A DNA stretch of 64,000 bases, taken from NCBI RefSeq assembly GCF_037392515.1, contig NC_090295.1, forward strand, positions 25,646,501 to 25,710,500, read 5' to 3'. Each line of letters starts with the position of its first letter. Within the stretch, counting starts at the first letter, position 1. Below the pieces are notes generated by a model. The model saw nothing but the letters and a program-made list of their open reading frames with translations. It had not been told where the DNA came from and did no database searches. This DNA comes from Haliotis asinina. Taxonomy: Eukaryota; Mollusca; Gastropoda; Lepetellida; Haliotidae. The position numbers and the translations under genes were made by a program. Below, piece after piece: positions 23,252 to 38,200 of this stretch.

Positions 23252-26200
23252 GTACTCCTGTATTCTTGAAACGATGTGCCAACATATATTACCTGGACTG
23301 CTTGGCGCAGTGGGCATACACACGGACAGAGTTATCTGCCGATGTTGTTAGGTTGAACACCCGTGCACCCACAAGACGTTTGTACAGAAGTGTAACCCAG
23401 TAGTCCTTAAATGCAAAACATGTATAAATTTCTTATTTCGACGTTTATAAGTTGTGAGTAATTGGCAATTACAGCGGCAGACCAGTCTAAGTAAACTTAG
23501 TCTCAGTGTATTTCGTTACACTCCACCACTGAGTCTAACAATATCTAGTAGAAGGTCGCGTCAGGTAACCTTTGAGCGACCAATGGCCGCCCAATCAAAC
23601 GCGAGACAGTTAAATAGATTTAACCAATCAGACAACGGCTACTGTTTAGGGATCGGAGGGACTTTCAAAATATTCAGATCACTGACACGGATCTCTCCAC
23701 AAAACAAAAATCCGCATATAACACAGTTATTTGACTTGCAGTATATTTGCTTTGGGGTTTCTGTTGACATGGTTACCATTAGCCAATATTTAAGCACGAT
23801 AATATCCTTGTATATTGCCAAGAACACTATTTTCATAGACTGTTTACTCACCGTTGTCATGGTTGTACGTACGCCGAGTGCATCACCCGGAAGAGAGCGT
23901 ACGCTAAGTAGCATTCGGATTCGTTCGGGTACGAACCTTTTCGAGATAAAAAGTTTAAAAGGTATGTGCGAATGTGTACTTTGGTGAGCTGTGTTCTGAT
24001 TGGTCAGTCTCAAAGGTTACTTGACGCGACCTCCCATAAGGTTTTGTTAGACTCAGTAGTGGAGTGTAACGAAAAGTACTGAGGATAAGTTTACTTAGAC
24101 TGAGTGGCAGACAGACAAGGTCCCACATATGTGCCCAATAAGTCATGTTCTTAACACGAGGGGAGTGGGAAACGGAAAAGGAATTATTTATTCTACATAT
24201 TTTGGGTAAAGTTCAGTTAAATCACGGTTGGTTTTGGTGGTTTTCAGAAGTTTGAAGGGGTATGTTAGGTTTCTCAAACTAGTGTTTGGTCGGGTTGAAG
24301 GAAAACTAGCACTATGAAATGGAATAGGAAAGAAGTTATAAATTTGGGGTAAAGTCACTTTAACACGTTAGGTTTGGGGTGTTTTTCCGAAGATGTTTAC
24401 AGGTATCATGTAGTTTGTTAATCAGCCATGCGAGTTAGAGAAATGTGTCATTTATAAGCTGTTAACGTTTTATTTGCATTTTTTTACATAATTTGTTTTT
24501 GTAATAAATCATTCTCATTGTTCATTTTGTCCCTGTTATTTCCCAATAGATTTTATGACCTATTTAGGACCTGTTCACTGAGGTTTGAGTAGAGAACAAT
24601 TCAAGCCGAACGCACGTCTATAGAATAAAAGTACACAAAGCAAAGTCGAAGATAGGTTTATTGTACATGATGGTCCTACATACGGCTTAAGTAGTATAAC
24701 GATGATGGTACTTCCGCAGAAGCGGCTTCGATGCTTATTGATGGGAATGTAGCCTCTCAGTAAAATGAGCGAGGGTCGGTCTCGTCATCCTTTGATGTCC
24801 TGAGTTAAAAGGTAGCCGTGATATTTGGCGACGACATGATGTGGTGGATCTGCCATGAATTCCTCGAAGTGGATTAAGTAGTACGAGGCAGTGCATTCTC
24901 GGGTCTCGAATCTGTAAGCTATCGATCAGACATTGTAACTGTTCGGTGTCCATGAGATCTAAACGATCCTACAGGCTGGCAAATTTCCCTCGACTGAAGA
25001 TGACTCGACGCAGGGAGGAGTAACTATCGCGTCCACCCCAACGCGTCTGAACACCGTTTTTCGATTAGTAATAATCTTTGTTACTGTCCAAGAGTGTCCG
25101 ATGTGGTCTCGGGTGGTAGTTCAGGATGGTGGACAAGAGCCGGGGGGAAGACAAGACAGCAGCAGCCATGTTTTGTTATTGTTTGGTCGAACGATGGTCG
25201 AAATGCCACATACAGTGGTAAACATGTGATGGAATGCAATCTGGGACTGAGTGGTCAATATTCCCGATGTGGAGACCGCTCTGTCACTTACACACATTCA
25301 GAAGTCGGATGGCGATTCTTCATCGTCGACTTAGTCGTAGGCGGGGAGACACCCCAACTAGCCGCACAATCTATCCTCTTCTGTCGATGATCTGATTTCT
25401 CTGCTTGGTTCCCGTGGCTGGTCTCGCTGGTTGGCGTCGCTGGTTGGCCTCGCTGGTCGGTCTCCCTAACTGACTGTATCAGTCAGGTTTTTATACATAG
25501 GGCCATCACGCCACATTGTGCAAGGTCACTGGCTTATGCACATGTACATACGTAAGATTCGCCGACATAGGGAGGTGCTAATTGACATGTATTGATAGCG
25601 TTTGAGAATTAAGGGTGGGGATATGATAAGAGGAGATATACCGAATGTTTGCTTAATACATTACATAGACAAAGGGGATAGAATTTCTGTGCACTTTGGA
25701 CATATATTGAAACAAATAGATCGTTTGAATAAATGAAGTTTTAAAGAAATGGAAATGATTTAGTCTATGACATTACCTACGAGTGAGATCATATTGGAGT
25801 TCATATTTTTTAAACTATTACTTGTCATGGTAACGTGACGGTCCTTCTGTGACGTTGGGTTGCTGCGACGGCGGGTAGCCAGCCCATGTTTGAAAGTTGA
25901 TTTAGGTTTATTTTCCTCAATTTAACGACTGCGTAAACAAATGCGTCTCTCATGAGTGTAAACAAATATGGTGTCGCCCGTAAAAGTTAATGATTTGGTC
26001 AAAATTGACGGACAATTGGTTGGAAGAGTTGTGAATATAATCAAGAGATTGAATACCTTCTGCGTGTAGTTGTCAGGACTGCACAGTAACACACAACATC
26101 AAAAGACGAGCTTCGCTCTTGTATCTCTATTACTGTCACTGTCAGCCGCATCCATTCGAGTCCTCCCGCACAAACATATTGACACTGCCATGCCTCCGTG

Positions 26201-29200
26201 GTTTCTTATGTAGGGGTCAAAAGCACTTCCCAGAATCTGAACACGATAGGCTTGAAATCGTCTTCGTTCGAGGCTGTAGGCTGTGTTTTCAGACGCAATT
26301 TTCGGTGGAGTCTTCAACATAAACATCGAATGTTGACAAGTTGGAATTCCAAGACGAGATGAGAAGGCGTCACTGGCATCCTGCGCAAAGCGTCGTCGAA
26401 TTATTTACAGTAACTCGTCGTCGGATGAAGAACATTAAGCTCAACTATTTGAGACATACAGTTCCCTGTTATTCACATTCATCTTTGCTGTTGAGTTTGC
26501 CGATCCTAATTAAATGCTCCCTACAATCTTCTTCTTTGTGAACACTTCTCAACATGACGACTAGCCCGACTGTGATGGCCGACTGACGTTCAGGCAAAAG
26601 GTCACGTAGTCAAGTTCAAAATATGTACACTCCACAAGTGTTTTGATGAATTACATTATTGTTTTTGAAAACAAATCCTCAACTGAAAAGAATTAAATTT
26701 TGATTACGACTTGATTCTGTCTTAATTTGTTTATTTTCTTGTGATTAGGCGCCGTATAGGAAATACATTGCCTCTACGCAGCGTACGTTTTCCTGACGTG
26801 AAGAGGTTGATATTCCAATCAGCAATATGATGTATTAATCCGCGTTACATGGTTCTATATAGGAAAGCAAAATATTGCTTTATTTTAACGATATTTTCAA
26901 TTTTTAGAACGTGGATAATAAATAGGAATTTAGCTTGTGACAAACCAAAATTATTACACTCGGGACATAAACTTGATATGAAAGGGGAACGAGTTTTGCA
27001 TCCTATTTAATTTGTTTATTTTCTTTCTCCCTCGTGAAATAATTTTCACTCGGGACATAAACTTGATATGAAAGGGGAAGTTCGTTTAATATCCTATCAA
27101 TACACCTCGATCTCGGCGGGAAATACCATCATTTAGGCACTCGTGTGGTAAATATAGTTTGGCATGGACACTCATGTAATATCCTCTATTTTATGAAGGG
27201 GTAGTACCGAGTGGTGAGGAACGATCATCAACTCCTCTTGGACGAATCCCCTACGCGTTCCTTCTTTCAAGTAATACAAATTCGGTTCCTCGTCTTTGAT
27301 ATCCACTCGGTCGACGTTATACGTTTTCAAAGACCATAGGTCGCTTTTCTGGCTTGACCATCTCTTGGGCATACTGGTGTCTGAACAAACGCTCGGCCTG
27401 TAAAATCTTTCAACGATGGCTTGACCATCTCTTGGGCATACTGGTGTCTGAACAAACGCTCGACCTGTAAAATCTTTCAACGATGGCTTGGCTTCAGTGA
27501 GCCTCGACCACGCCTTGTCTCACTTGGACGCCATGCTTTGAAAACAGCTGCGACACGGCTCCCATGAACTCGTGTTTAGGATCGACTTGTAATTCGGTAG
27601 GCCAGGTCAAGCGACTGTGTTTATAGATTCGTTCTAAGGTCTTAGCACCTTGACTTGAATCTTTGGTCGTTAACAGCTCTGCTTCCTTGTAGTGACTGGT
27701 AACGTCCACGACACTCAAGGCATAGTTATATGTTTTGTTTCTACCCATGTCGTGTGGGAGAAACAGGAAGTCGGCTTGATGGGTACAACTGAGTATGGCA
27801 ATGGCAAACTTTCGTCTTGGTGTGTATCGAGGAGCCAGCAGGTACACTTGACAGATGGTTTGTTTTTTAAGCCAAGCTTTGGAGGTATCCTCAGAGATGC
27901 TAGCGGCTTTGGCAAGCTTCGGGCTGGCGCTCACACCTTTCCTTTGTGAGAGCTATAGTGAACCTTCTCCATGATATATGCACGTTATCGTTCATTCAAT
28001 AGTGTGCCTAGATCTCCATGCATCGAGTGGAGTTTCGTTTATTGGGGGTCTCAGAAACTCCCAACGTGGCGAGGCCTAGGCAGACTGTTGGTATCCACAT
28101 CTATGAGTGTGAATGCCATCGTTCGAAATCCACCGTTAAGTATATTCTTGACTCATTTCGCCTTTCGGATTTCATCGTCGTTGGCTTTCTTGATGAAATA
28201 CATTTTGGATCTGAAAGCTAGGTACTCATGCTGGCACATTCGTCCTTCATCTTGCCGAGGACCTTTTTCTTGATCATACTGTGAAGGTAATAATTGTGAA
28301 GTCGTACTCTGGTGGGTAATTGCTGCTGTCGTACAGGTGGCTGTGTTTCGCAAAATGTACGTAGTTTTCTGTATCTAGGTAGATGGTATCGAGGGTACAT
28401 TTTTCCAACGATTCTTGTATGCGTACGATACATGCGTCTGCTGTTTTAAGTGTCAACTGGTATTTCATGCTTTTGCAATCTGTGATTTAACATCATTGAC
28501 GTTGATGTTAGACTGAACGGTCATCCGCCAGCCTCTCAGATACTTCCCCATGGCGTGGTCCGTAGGTATGAAATGCATGTCGACCAGCTTGGTGTCTTCC
28601 AGCAGTTTGATTAACTTGTCTTTTCTCAAGCGGGAATGACCTCTCAACTCCTGCTCCTTCGATTGCAGTTTGAACAGTTTCACCATTGAAGGGGGATTGA
28701 CGTCGAGCAATGTCAACAGTTGAGGTTTCCTAAAGCGGGAATAACCCTTCATGATGCGTTCTTTTGTAATCGTTTTCAGTTCTCGAAATGTAACTATGTT
28801 GCTATATCCACGTGCAAAGTCAAATGTCTAATAGATTCGTTACATTCTAGAAACGTATAACACTTTATGGATGACAACTTCTTTATTTCTGTGATGCGAT
28901 GTTTCGGTATAGCTTCTTATACCCTTTTCAAGCAAGAAATGTCAAACGTCTCATAGGTGATTTTTGCCAAACGAATGAAGCGCGCATAAGTTTTGATAAA
29001 GCCAGATTTATGGATGTCATCTCCTTTCTTGTGGATAACACAATAAAGAAGTTGACATCAATAAATCTGTCTTTTCTTATGCTTTCTACTTCTAAATGCC
29101 CTTCAACGACATTGGTAATGTTAAGTTTTTATTCTGAGGAGTCGGTTACGTTCGTTGAGAAATAAATAGGTTGGTTTCGGACCACGTCTGCTCAATGGAC

Positions 29201-32200
29201 TATATATAAACCGTAATGACATTTCACTCCAATACCGCATACCGAGCACGTGTAGTTCAGGAAACCCTTTCAGATACTCAGCATGTGTAAGCCGCAGCAT
29301 CCCTCGGTCCTGCGTGTGTATCAGCAAGCCTCGACTTTTCCCACTTTTACCTACCTACCTACCTACCTACCTACCCACCCACCTACCTACCTACCTACAT
29401 TCCTACCTACCTACCTACCTACCTACCTACTTTTACCTACCTACCTACCTACCTTCCTACCTAGGCTGTTACAAGCAGATTGCGCAAGATCAAACCGCTT
29501 TACAGTATCATTTACAAGACTCATGTCATGCTATTAATATTTGTTATTTGTTTTCTCATTACAGTTGATGGAAATAGATTGTATAATTAATAATCAATGA
29601 CATTAGTGTCTTTACTTTTCATGTTCGTAGAACAGTTTCCCTCTATGACACAAATCAGTTTTGATGAAGCTCGTGAAAACGGTTTCCGTAGAAATATGAA
29701 CTGATCATTTTCCTAAGCAAAAACATTAATTCGGTTTAAGGGGCACCGTGTTGTAGTTGATATCAATTAGTAAACTTCAGCGTGATGTTTTCAAGACATA
29801 AAAATCACAGTAAACTAAGCGTATTGTTCTCATTGCATCATGAACAGCCTCTGGCAATGCTCTAAACTTACCCATATGAAGCTATATTGCCTGTCGTGAA
29901 ACTTACTGGGTTGGGGTCAAATGTGTTTGGCTGTATCAGGCTGTTATAACTCCCATAGAGATCCTGACGTATAACAGACTTTATCCCATACTTCGCCGCC
30001 ACGCCCAACTTATCTAGCCACCTGCAATTTGAAAAAGAAATGTTCGGGCATTGACAGGTTAGCCAGGTCTTTCAGACATGCTAATATTGAATCAAGCAAG
30101 ATGTATGAACGTTATGCTTCTGCAACATTCAAACTACGATGAATGTATTGGATATTTAGGCACCAAGGGAGGGCAGTGACTTTAATTGTATATGATGCAA
30201 GAGGACAGTAAAAACTCGATTTTACAGTCATCGCACTTGGTGACGCAGATCGGGAGCTGCAGGATGGTTTCCTGCAGTAGGGCTGGAGACAAGAGAACAG
30301 TTCCGTCACGCCGAAGACCAGAGTTTGATTCCCACATGGGTACAGTGTGTGAATGCTATTCCTATTGTGTCCGGCCGTGATATTGCTGGAATATATACTA
30401 GTATTGCAAAACCATACATTTGGTTATGAACAGCTGCGTGTCAACTATTCACAAATGACTGTATCAATACTAACATGAGAGATGCCACGTAGGTGTTGGA
30501 AATTCCCGGTGCCCCACCCCCGCTGGTCGTGGACGTCTCCCCCAGCCACACAGGCTTTGTCTTCACGTGGTCCGTTGCCATGTCCATTGCGTCTACTACC
30601 TTCTTGATGCAGTCGTCAAACAGACGGGGTTGGGTGAACAGGTCGAGGTCAGCGAACTCGGGGGAGAAGGTATACCTGTAGAATACCCCTAGTATATCAA
30701 TTCTCATCCACCCCGGAGGAGAAGTAATACTAGCAGAACACCCCCAAGTGTATCCGTTGTCATCCACCTCGGGGGAAACGTAATACCTGCAGAACACCCC
30801 AAGTTGTCATCCTCCCCGGGGAAAACGTAATACCTGCAGAACACCCAAGTATGTCAGTTCTCATTCACCCCGGAGGAAAAGTAATGCATGCGGAGCCCCC
30901 CAGTATATCAGTTCTTAGCTACCTAGGGGGAGAAGTAATACCTGAAGAACACCCCAATATATCATTCTCAGCTACCCAGGGGGAGGAAGTATATCAGCAG
31001 AACACCCCAGTAGAACAGTTCTCAGCTACCTAGGGGGAGAAAGTGTATCTGCAGAACAACCCAGTATATCAGTTCTTAGCTACCTAGGGGAGAAAGTATG
31101 TCTGCAGAACAACCCAGTATATCAGTTCTTAGCTACCTAGGGGGAGAAGTAATACCTGAAGAACATCCCAATATATCATTCTCAGCTACCTAGGGGGAGA
31201 AAGTATATCTGCAGAACAACCCAGTAGATCAGTTCTTAGCTACCTAGGGGGAGAAAGTATATCTGCAGAACAACCCAGTATATCAGTTCTTAGCTACCTA
31301 GGGGAGAAAGTATGTCTGCAGAACAATCCAATATATCATTCTCAGCTACCCAGGGGGAGAAAGTATATCTGCAGAAGAACCCAGTAGATCAGTTCTTAGC
31401 TACCTAGGGGGAGAAAGTATATCTGCAGAACAACCCAGTATATCAGTTCTTAGCTACCTAGGGGAGAACGTATATCTGCAGAACAACCCAGTATATCAGT
31501 TCTTAGCTACCTAGGGGAGAAAGTATGTCTGCAGAACAATCCAATATATCATTCTCAGCTACCTAAGGGAGAAAGTATATCTGCAGAACAACCCAGTAGA
31601 TCAGTTCTTAGCTACCTAGGGGAGAAAGTATATCTGCAGAACAACCCAGTATATCAGTTCTTAGCTACCTAGGGGAGAACGTATATCTGCAGAACAACCC
31701 AGTATATCAGTTCTTAGCTACCTAGGGGAGAAAGTATGTCTGCAGAACAATCCAATATATCATTCTCAGCTACCTAAGGGAGAAAGTATACCTCTGGGGA
31801 GAAGTAGTAAATGTGGAACACCCAAGTCCATCCGTTTTCGCCTACCTTGGGAGAGAAGAAATTCCTGCAGAACACCCAAGGTGCACACAACCTTCGTATA
31901 CATGAATTCAGGCTTCCTCTTATACGTTTCTTAGGGATAACTGTACTGTGTAATTTGCGGGAACGTAAACTGGCCGCAAATTTAGTTATATAGGCAACGC
32001 GTAAGCGGAGCCGATAAGACATTAAATTTGCGGCAATATAACCACCGGTTTACGTTCCCAAATCGCCAAACACAGTACATCTATCCCTATTCTAGCTCAT
32101 CTCCTTTCACGCTCTTTTTCGAGACAGAAATTCATTATTTGAAATCAGGTCAAAGGTAAATCTGCCGATGATGAATAAATCACAGTGTTGTAGCTAATAT

Positions 32201-35200
32201 GGATGGAATAATGAGCGGGCCGCTCACTGTCTCGAGAAGTCCATGGGTTGAGGTACCCTAGATGCTTGTTTATGCTCCCTGAGCCCGTATTTATCTTACC
32301 GTACACCTCAATGTTATTCTGAACTGTTTGAAGCACGGGTATAGGATCGTAAACTTTAGTCAGCCTGACGATTCGAATCTTGCATCTTACTGTTTTTCCA
32401 CGTAGGTATTGTCTTAGTAAAGTCGCCGCGGCGAACAGGCTGTTCAGTTTGACCTGATTACTATGAAGGGATGAGCCTATGTCAGCTGATTCTAAACATG
32501 TTCGAACAGCCGAGACAGTGTCGACAAATCGTCAACAATATCCTAACTTTCTTTAAACAACTGGCTACAGGTGGTTTAATGTTTCCTATTAAGGCTTTCA
32601 GGCAGCAGTGAATCTGATTATGAAAGTGAATCGGTGTGTGGCAGTAACTGACGTTATGTTGCAAAGTTAGTGAACCAAACTAGATACCCTATTACTGTAA
32701 AAACAATTCATTTAAAACATGAAGTGATTCTTTTTTTCAGAAAAGTTGTTTTCCGGGACAAGTTCTGTCACAAATTCATCTTTGCATGTTGCGCATGAAC
32801 GCAACAATAATAATAGTCTCTGCTCTCCTCTTCAATGAAGTTAAATCGACCAGCCGCTCGGGCCATTTGACCTCCCGGGTCATGCATATACAGAGTAGGC
32901 CAGGCTGAACCACCTGTTCCCCTTCTTAATATAAGGGGCTACATTTGAACCTTTTGTCGAAATTCATCTATTGGAAACAGAGTCAAATGCTTCCGTAGCC
33001 ATCGCTAGATATTGCGGACGACAATATAAAACAGATTTAGAGTTATCTCCTTTCCTTTAGCAAAACATTGGTAATTTATATGCATCATGCGTCATTTTAT
33101 GTTATTCGAGATAAAAAAAGTAACTACTACGAAGTACCGAATGAGTTGCTATTGGCAGCGAGGTGTTTTTGCATCGCACCTCGCTTGTACACGGGGTACA
33201 TGATTGAAGAGCGCTCGGCCAATCAGACAGCGACATTTGTGTGTGAGGTAAGATAGATACGCTGATTCCTTACGACGGTTGTCTGTTGTCAATGACGTCA
33301 TAGCGGGTGGACGTCACGCTCCATAATGACGTCACAAAACTTGTTTTACGAGCTAACACGCTCCGGCGCAGCTATGACTTAGCATAACATCACTACCACG
33401 GCTAATTTGCATATGACATGACTTTTCTCTTGATTGAAAACAAATGTCCATATTCATTAATAAGCTGAACTGGCATAACGCAAGCGAGGTTTTCACAATG
33501 TTTCGCACTGTTACGTAAATATTCTTCTACAGCTGCGTCAGTAAGGTTTATGACAATACACATTTATATTTCGCCTGCATCGTTTGCTCTCCATTTGCCT
33601 TCGACGACTGCACGTGGAGCCGTACCACCCATGTAAACAAAGGGTCGCTACGCAAATTGAAATAGTGTTACACGTTTTAGGATTTCTCATTGAAACTGAA
33701 CCATTTTAAGAAAGATGTTTTGTTAGATGTGTAGATTCATCAAAACTAAATGACGTATGAAATGTGTACATAATATTGATTGAACTATGTAAGATGTGAC
33801 GAATCGTCACATCTTTCTGGCCTGTGGCAGAGGTACTATGCTGGCTCGCCGCATGGAACTCTGGGTAGGAGAGTGGATCTAACAGTGTTGGTCAACAGCC
33901 CGTTGCGAGTAAGTTGTTTGACCTTACAATTAAAAAAAATATATGAAACTGTTTTTCTTTAACTAACCTCGAGTGTCTGCAAACGACAACGCCCTTAAAC
34001 TTGTGTATTACCCTAACAGTGTCATCCTCGATGTCTCCAAGGTATACGTTCCGATAAGTCTCCACTATACCCTGGACGAATCTACGGCTCTGCCCGATAA
34101 ATTTATTATCTCCCTTGGCTGTCTTTTGGTCCAATCAGGTGTCTACGCTGGGAAGTTGGACGAACCAATCACAACTCACTTTCGTTTTTTGAATTATCTA
34201 ACCGATATACTTGGCAACAGAAACCATGCAGAGGTTCCCTGGAAGAGGTAGAAGGAGTTCTTGCACATCTTGTTTTAAAGTTTCGGACCTGTCAATTTGT
34301 TTGTATGAGTTCCCTGAAATCTGAGTCGCACTGCGAGCAGACCTTCGCAGTTGCGACCGCTATCTTTCTTGACACTGGCAAGCTCGGTTGTAACGGCGGC
34401 CTAGCTGATTGGCTACGGTGAGAAGGCGGAGCCAGCAAAGGGAAGTAATAAATTTATCGGGCAGAGCCGTAAATGCCTCAAGGGTATACTGGAGACTTAT
34501 CGGAAATGTCCTTGAGATATATCGAGGATGTATCAGTGCAGGAGTACATTCAAAGCTTTTGGTGAATCGGTTTTCACTGCGACAGTGTATACTGATCATA
34601 TGGTCGGAAATTTATAGAACTGACCAATCAGAAATCGAATTAAAATTGTAATTACTAATCATCTCGCTCACCTGTCTGAGACCTGCAAGTGTTAGGGTAT
34701 TAATTTTCTCTCTCAAGAAATACAAACTTAACGCTGATAAAGTAGCCTTAGACAGTGAACCCTTCCACTTACTGATGGAAGGAAACCGCGTCCACAGCCA
34801 CGCCCCCATCAGTATCGAGATATCTGGAAGGAAACATTAGTGCCATAAGAGGAAATCGTACTTACTTGTGTGTTGGTCCTATGAGTTCCACGGCTATGTT
34901 ATACATGTTACATACATGTGCAGGCAATTGTTATGTCTGAGTCATTAAACACATCACATCACACGTGAAAGACGATGTGTGCTAACAGGGAAATGTAACT
35001 TGTATGTAGTTTAATGGAAAAAGAAAGACTCTGAAATACACAATATTTCTTAAAGTCATGATGTACAATATGAACGTTTGTGTGCTCGTTGGGGACATGT
35101 ATGTTTGCTGGGGACATGCTGAGTGTGGGGCATGTAGAGTATTTCTTGGGAACAAATTGGGTGTTTGTTGGGGGCATGGGAGTAATTGTTGGCGACATGT

Positions 35201-38200
35201 TGAGTGTTTGTTGGGGACATGTTGAGTGTTTGTTGGGGACATGTTGAGTGTTTGTTGGCGACATGTGGCATTTTGTTGGGGACATGTTGAGTGTTTGTTG
35301 GGGACATGGTTCTCATGTACATCGAAGTACGGAACCAGTCGGTAATGTTACGTTGGGTTGATATTCGGAACAGCATTGTTTTGAATCACTGTCGTCAATG
35401 CATAGCCGTTTCTTCCAGTGTGAATTAATGTCACACCTAGGGTCAGACATTATATAAGTTCTGTGGTAGTTGTTTTAACAGTGATCATTCGTTGATAGGT
35501 AATATTCACTTGATGAACACCAGGTAACATATGTGTACATACTCATCTAAGTATATGAAGGGTTTGGATGTGTCAGGGCCTATGAAGAGGGTGTTGTTGT
35601 AGTAGGACATATTTCGCAAGAGATTCCTGAAGGTTAGTGCATCAGATCCCATCTGATCCGGATCAACATAAACTTCATATCTCCCCAGAAACTCGTCGGG
35701 CTCTGAAATCAAACATTAAACTAGAAGTCATTTCATGCCATAAATATAGTTCCAGGACACGTTTGGTGGAAAGGAAACCATAGGTGTGAGATTATATAGA
35801 CGGATCACTGAAACCATAGCTGTGAGAATATATAGACGGATCACTGAAGCCATAGCTGTGCGAATATATAGACGGATCACTGAAACCATAGCTGTGAGAA
35901 TATATAGACGGATCACTGAAGCCATAGCTGTGGGAATATATAGACGGATCACTGAAACCATAGCTGTGAGAATATATAGACGGATCACTGAAGCCATAGC
36001 TGTGCGAATATATAGACGGATCACTGAAACCATAGCTGTGAGAATATATACACAGATCACTGAAACCATAGCTGTAGGAATATATAGACGGATCACTGAA
36101 ACCATAGCTGTGCGAATATATAGACGGATCTCTGAAACCATAGCTGTAGGAATATATAGACGGATCACTGAAACCATAGCTGCGGGAATATATAGACGGA
36201 TCACTGAAACCATAGCTGTAGGAATATATAGACGGATCACTGAAACCATAGCTGTAGGAATATATAGACGGATCACTGAAACCATAGCTGTGGGAATATA
36301 TAGACGGATCACTGAAACCATAGCTGTGGGAATATATACAGAAATCACTGAAGCCATAGCTGTAGGAATATATAGACGGATCACTGAAACCATAGCTGTG
36401 GGAATATACAGACGGATCACTGAAACCATAGCTGTAGGAATATATAGACGAATCACTGAAACCATAGCTGTGGGAATATATAGACGGATCACTGAAACCA
36501 TAGCTGTAGGAATATATACACAGATCACTGAAGCCATAGCTGTGTGAATATACAGACGGATCACTGAAACCATGGCTGTGGGAATATATAGACGGATCAC
36601 TGAAACCATAGCTGTGGGAATATATACACAGATCACTGAAACCATAGCTGTGTGAATATACAGACGGATCACTGAAACCAAAGCTGTGAGAATATATAGA
36701 CGGATCACTGAAACCATAGCTGTGGCAATATATAGATGGACCATTGAAAATGACTCATGACACTAGGTGTTTACAAATATTGTCCGTATAACGGCAGTCT
36801 GGAAGCAGACAATCGATGAAACAGAGAATTTGGTATTACCACCGCTGTGTAAAATACCCGTGAGAATCCGGGTTATAACTTGTCTTCAGCACCCCACGTT
36901 TGTCGTAAGAGGCGACTAAAGGGATCGGGTGGTCAGACTCGCCGAGTTGGTTGACACATGTCGTCGTATCCACACTGCATAGATCGATGCTCATGCTGTT
37001 GATCACTGAATGGTTTGGTCCAGACTTGATTATTCACAGAACAACGTCATAGGGATGGAATATTGCTGAGTGCGGCGTAATGCTACAAACCAGCCAACCA
37101 AAGGTGTGTAGACGTACGCAGAGACAGAACGGGTTATCAAATGAGTTTGCCACAATGAGGAAGTCTCCTGATCCAGCTTTATTCTTTTATTTATCGTCGT
37201 CCAGTGTCCATCTGATTCCATTAACACTACCTGGAAACCAGGATACAGTAACAGCACATACGCATACACACACATACCGTTTCCAAGTTCCACACCTGCC
37301 AGGTTGTATCCCTTCTGCTGTGTATATCTGAGAAATTCAAGAGCATTTCTCGGATCCCAGTTTGAACCATTCCTCTTCAGTGCGTTCAGCCCAAATATCA
37401 AGCTCATGCCAGCACTTTGAGAAAATGCGTTCAAAATATCCCAGTCATTTCCTGTAATGCAACCGTAAATCTGAATGAAAATAACTGTTGTCGGAAAACA
37501 TATAAAAACCGTCTCCTTTTTTGGCATTTACAAGAACTTAAACATGAAAGATCGGACTTGCACGCTGATTTACTTGGGGAACAGAATCTCCACATGGGTA
37601 CAGTTTGTGACGACTATTTCTGCTGCCTGCTATGTGATGGTGCTGGAGTATGGCTATAGGCCATGTAAAACTCAACTCACTCACTTCTGCAGCAATATTG
37701 TCTACCTGTCATGGTAAAGTTTGCAGGTAGGCCGAGAAGTCCCCTGTCGGTCACGTGTGATCTCACCATGCGTGGGCGGCTGCTGAAGGTTACAGCGTCC
37801 CCAGCATATCCCCCAACACGAAGGTAGCACGGGGACAATCCTCTCGCCAGGGTCAGGACCTTAGCATTGCTTCATAAAGTAAGAGGGAATTAGCATGATA
37901 ATTATTAACTGTAAACCCTAGAAACAGTGCAATATATCATGATGCAATACGGATCTCAATCAAAAGGCAAATCTACTAATTGTGTGATGGACAAGCGACA
38001 CATGGTATTTCCCCTTGAATAACCTGAAACATTGTCATACAGAAGATAAACTTGTCATGTCATGTTCACACTATCACGATTGACGCCGCGAATGATATAG
38101 TGGTATTAATCGTGGACTAGTCGTGGTGATCCTATCAGATCTTATTAGATCTTCCGGTCAGTCGTGGCAATCGTGTTGATCGTGGAAAATGTTTGGACTG

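Larger units (their letters stand above)
27172..28760 (-). mobile_element. Polinton/Maverick fossil in GH79-A intron 7
   Basis: In minus-strand order it holds a small SAP/Rho-N-like protein (28465-28752), the C-terminal part of DNA polymerase B (about 28150-28470) and the integrase (27172-27934). Gene order and proteins fit a Polinton. It is broken in several places and truncated at both sides. The integrase trace is the best kept and suggests a younger copy than the 11-18 kb composite. Confidence 0.75.

Noticed and set aside
23454-24146. Frames of 124-177 codons
   Set aside because: They coincide with the MITE and its inverted ends and show no family resemblance.
24600-25800. Possible LTR or element end (CGCTGGTTGGC repeats, GACTGTATCAGTCAG hairpin)
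   Set aside because: No paired terminal repeat, primer site or coding part was found.
29283-29568. Tyr-Leu-Pro-Thr repeat protein
   Set aside because: Translation of a CTAC microsatellite.
35728-36744. 338-codon minus-strand open frame
   Set aside because: It is entirely made of the 36-bp minisatellite, and an antisense frame of 253 codons exists for the same reason. It lies in an intron of GH79-A.
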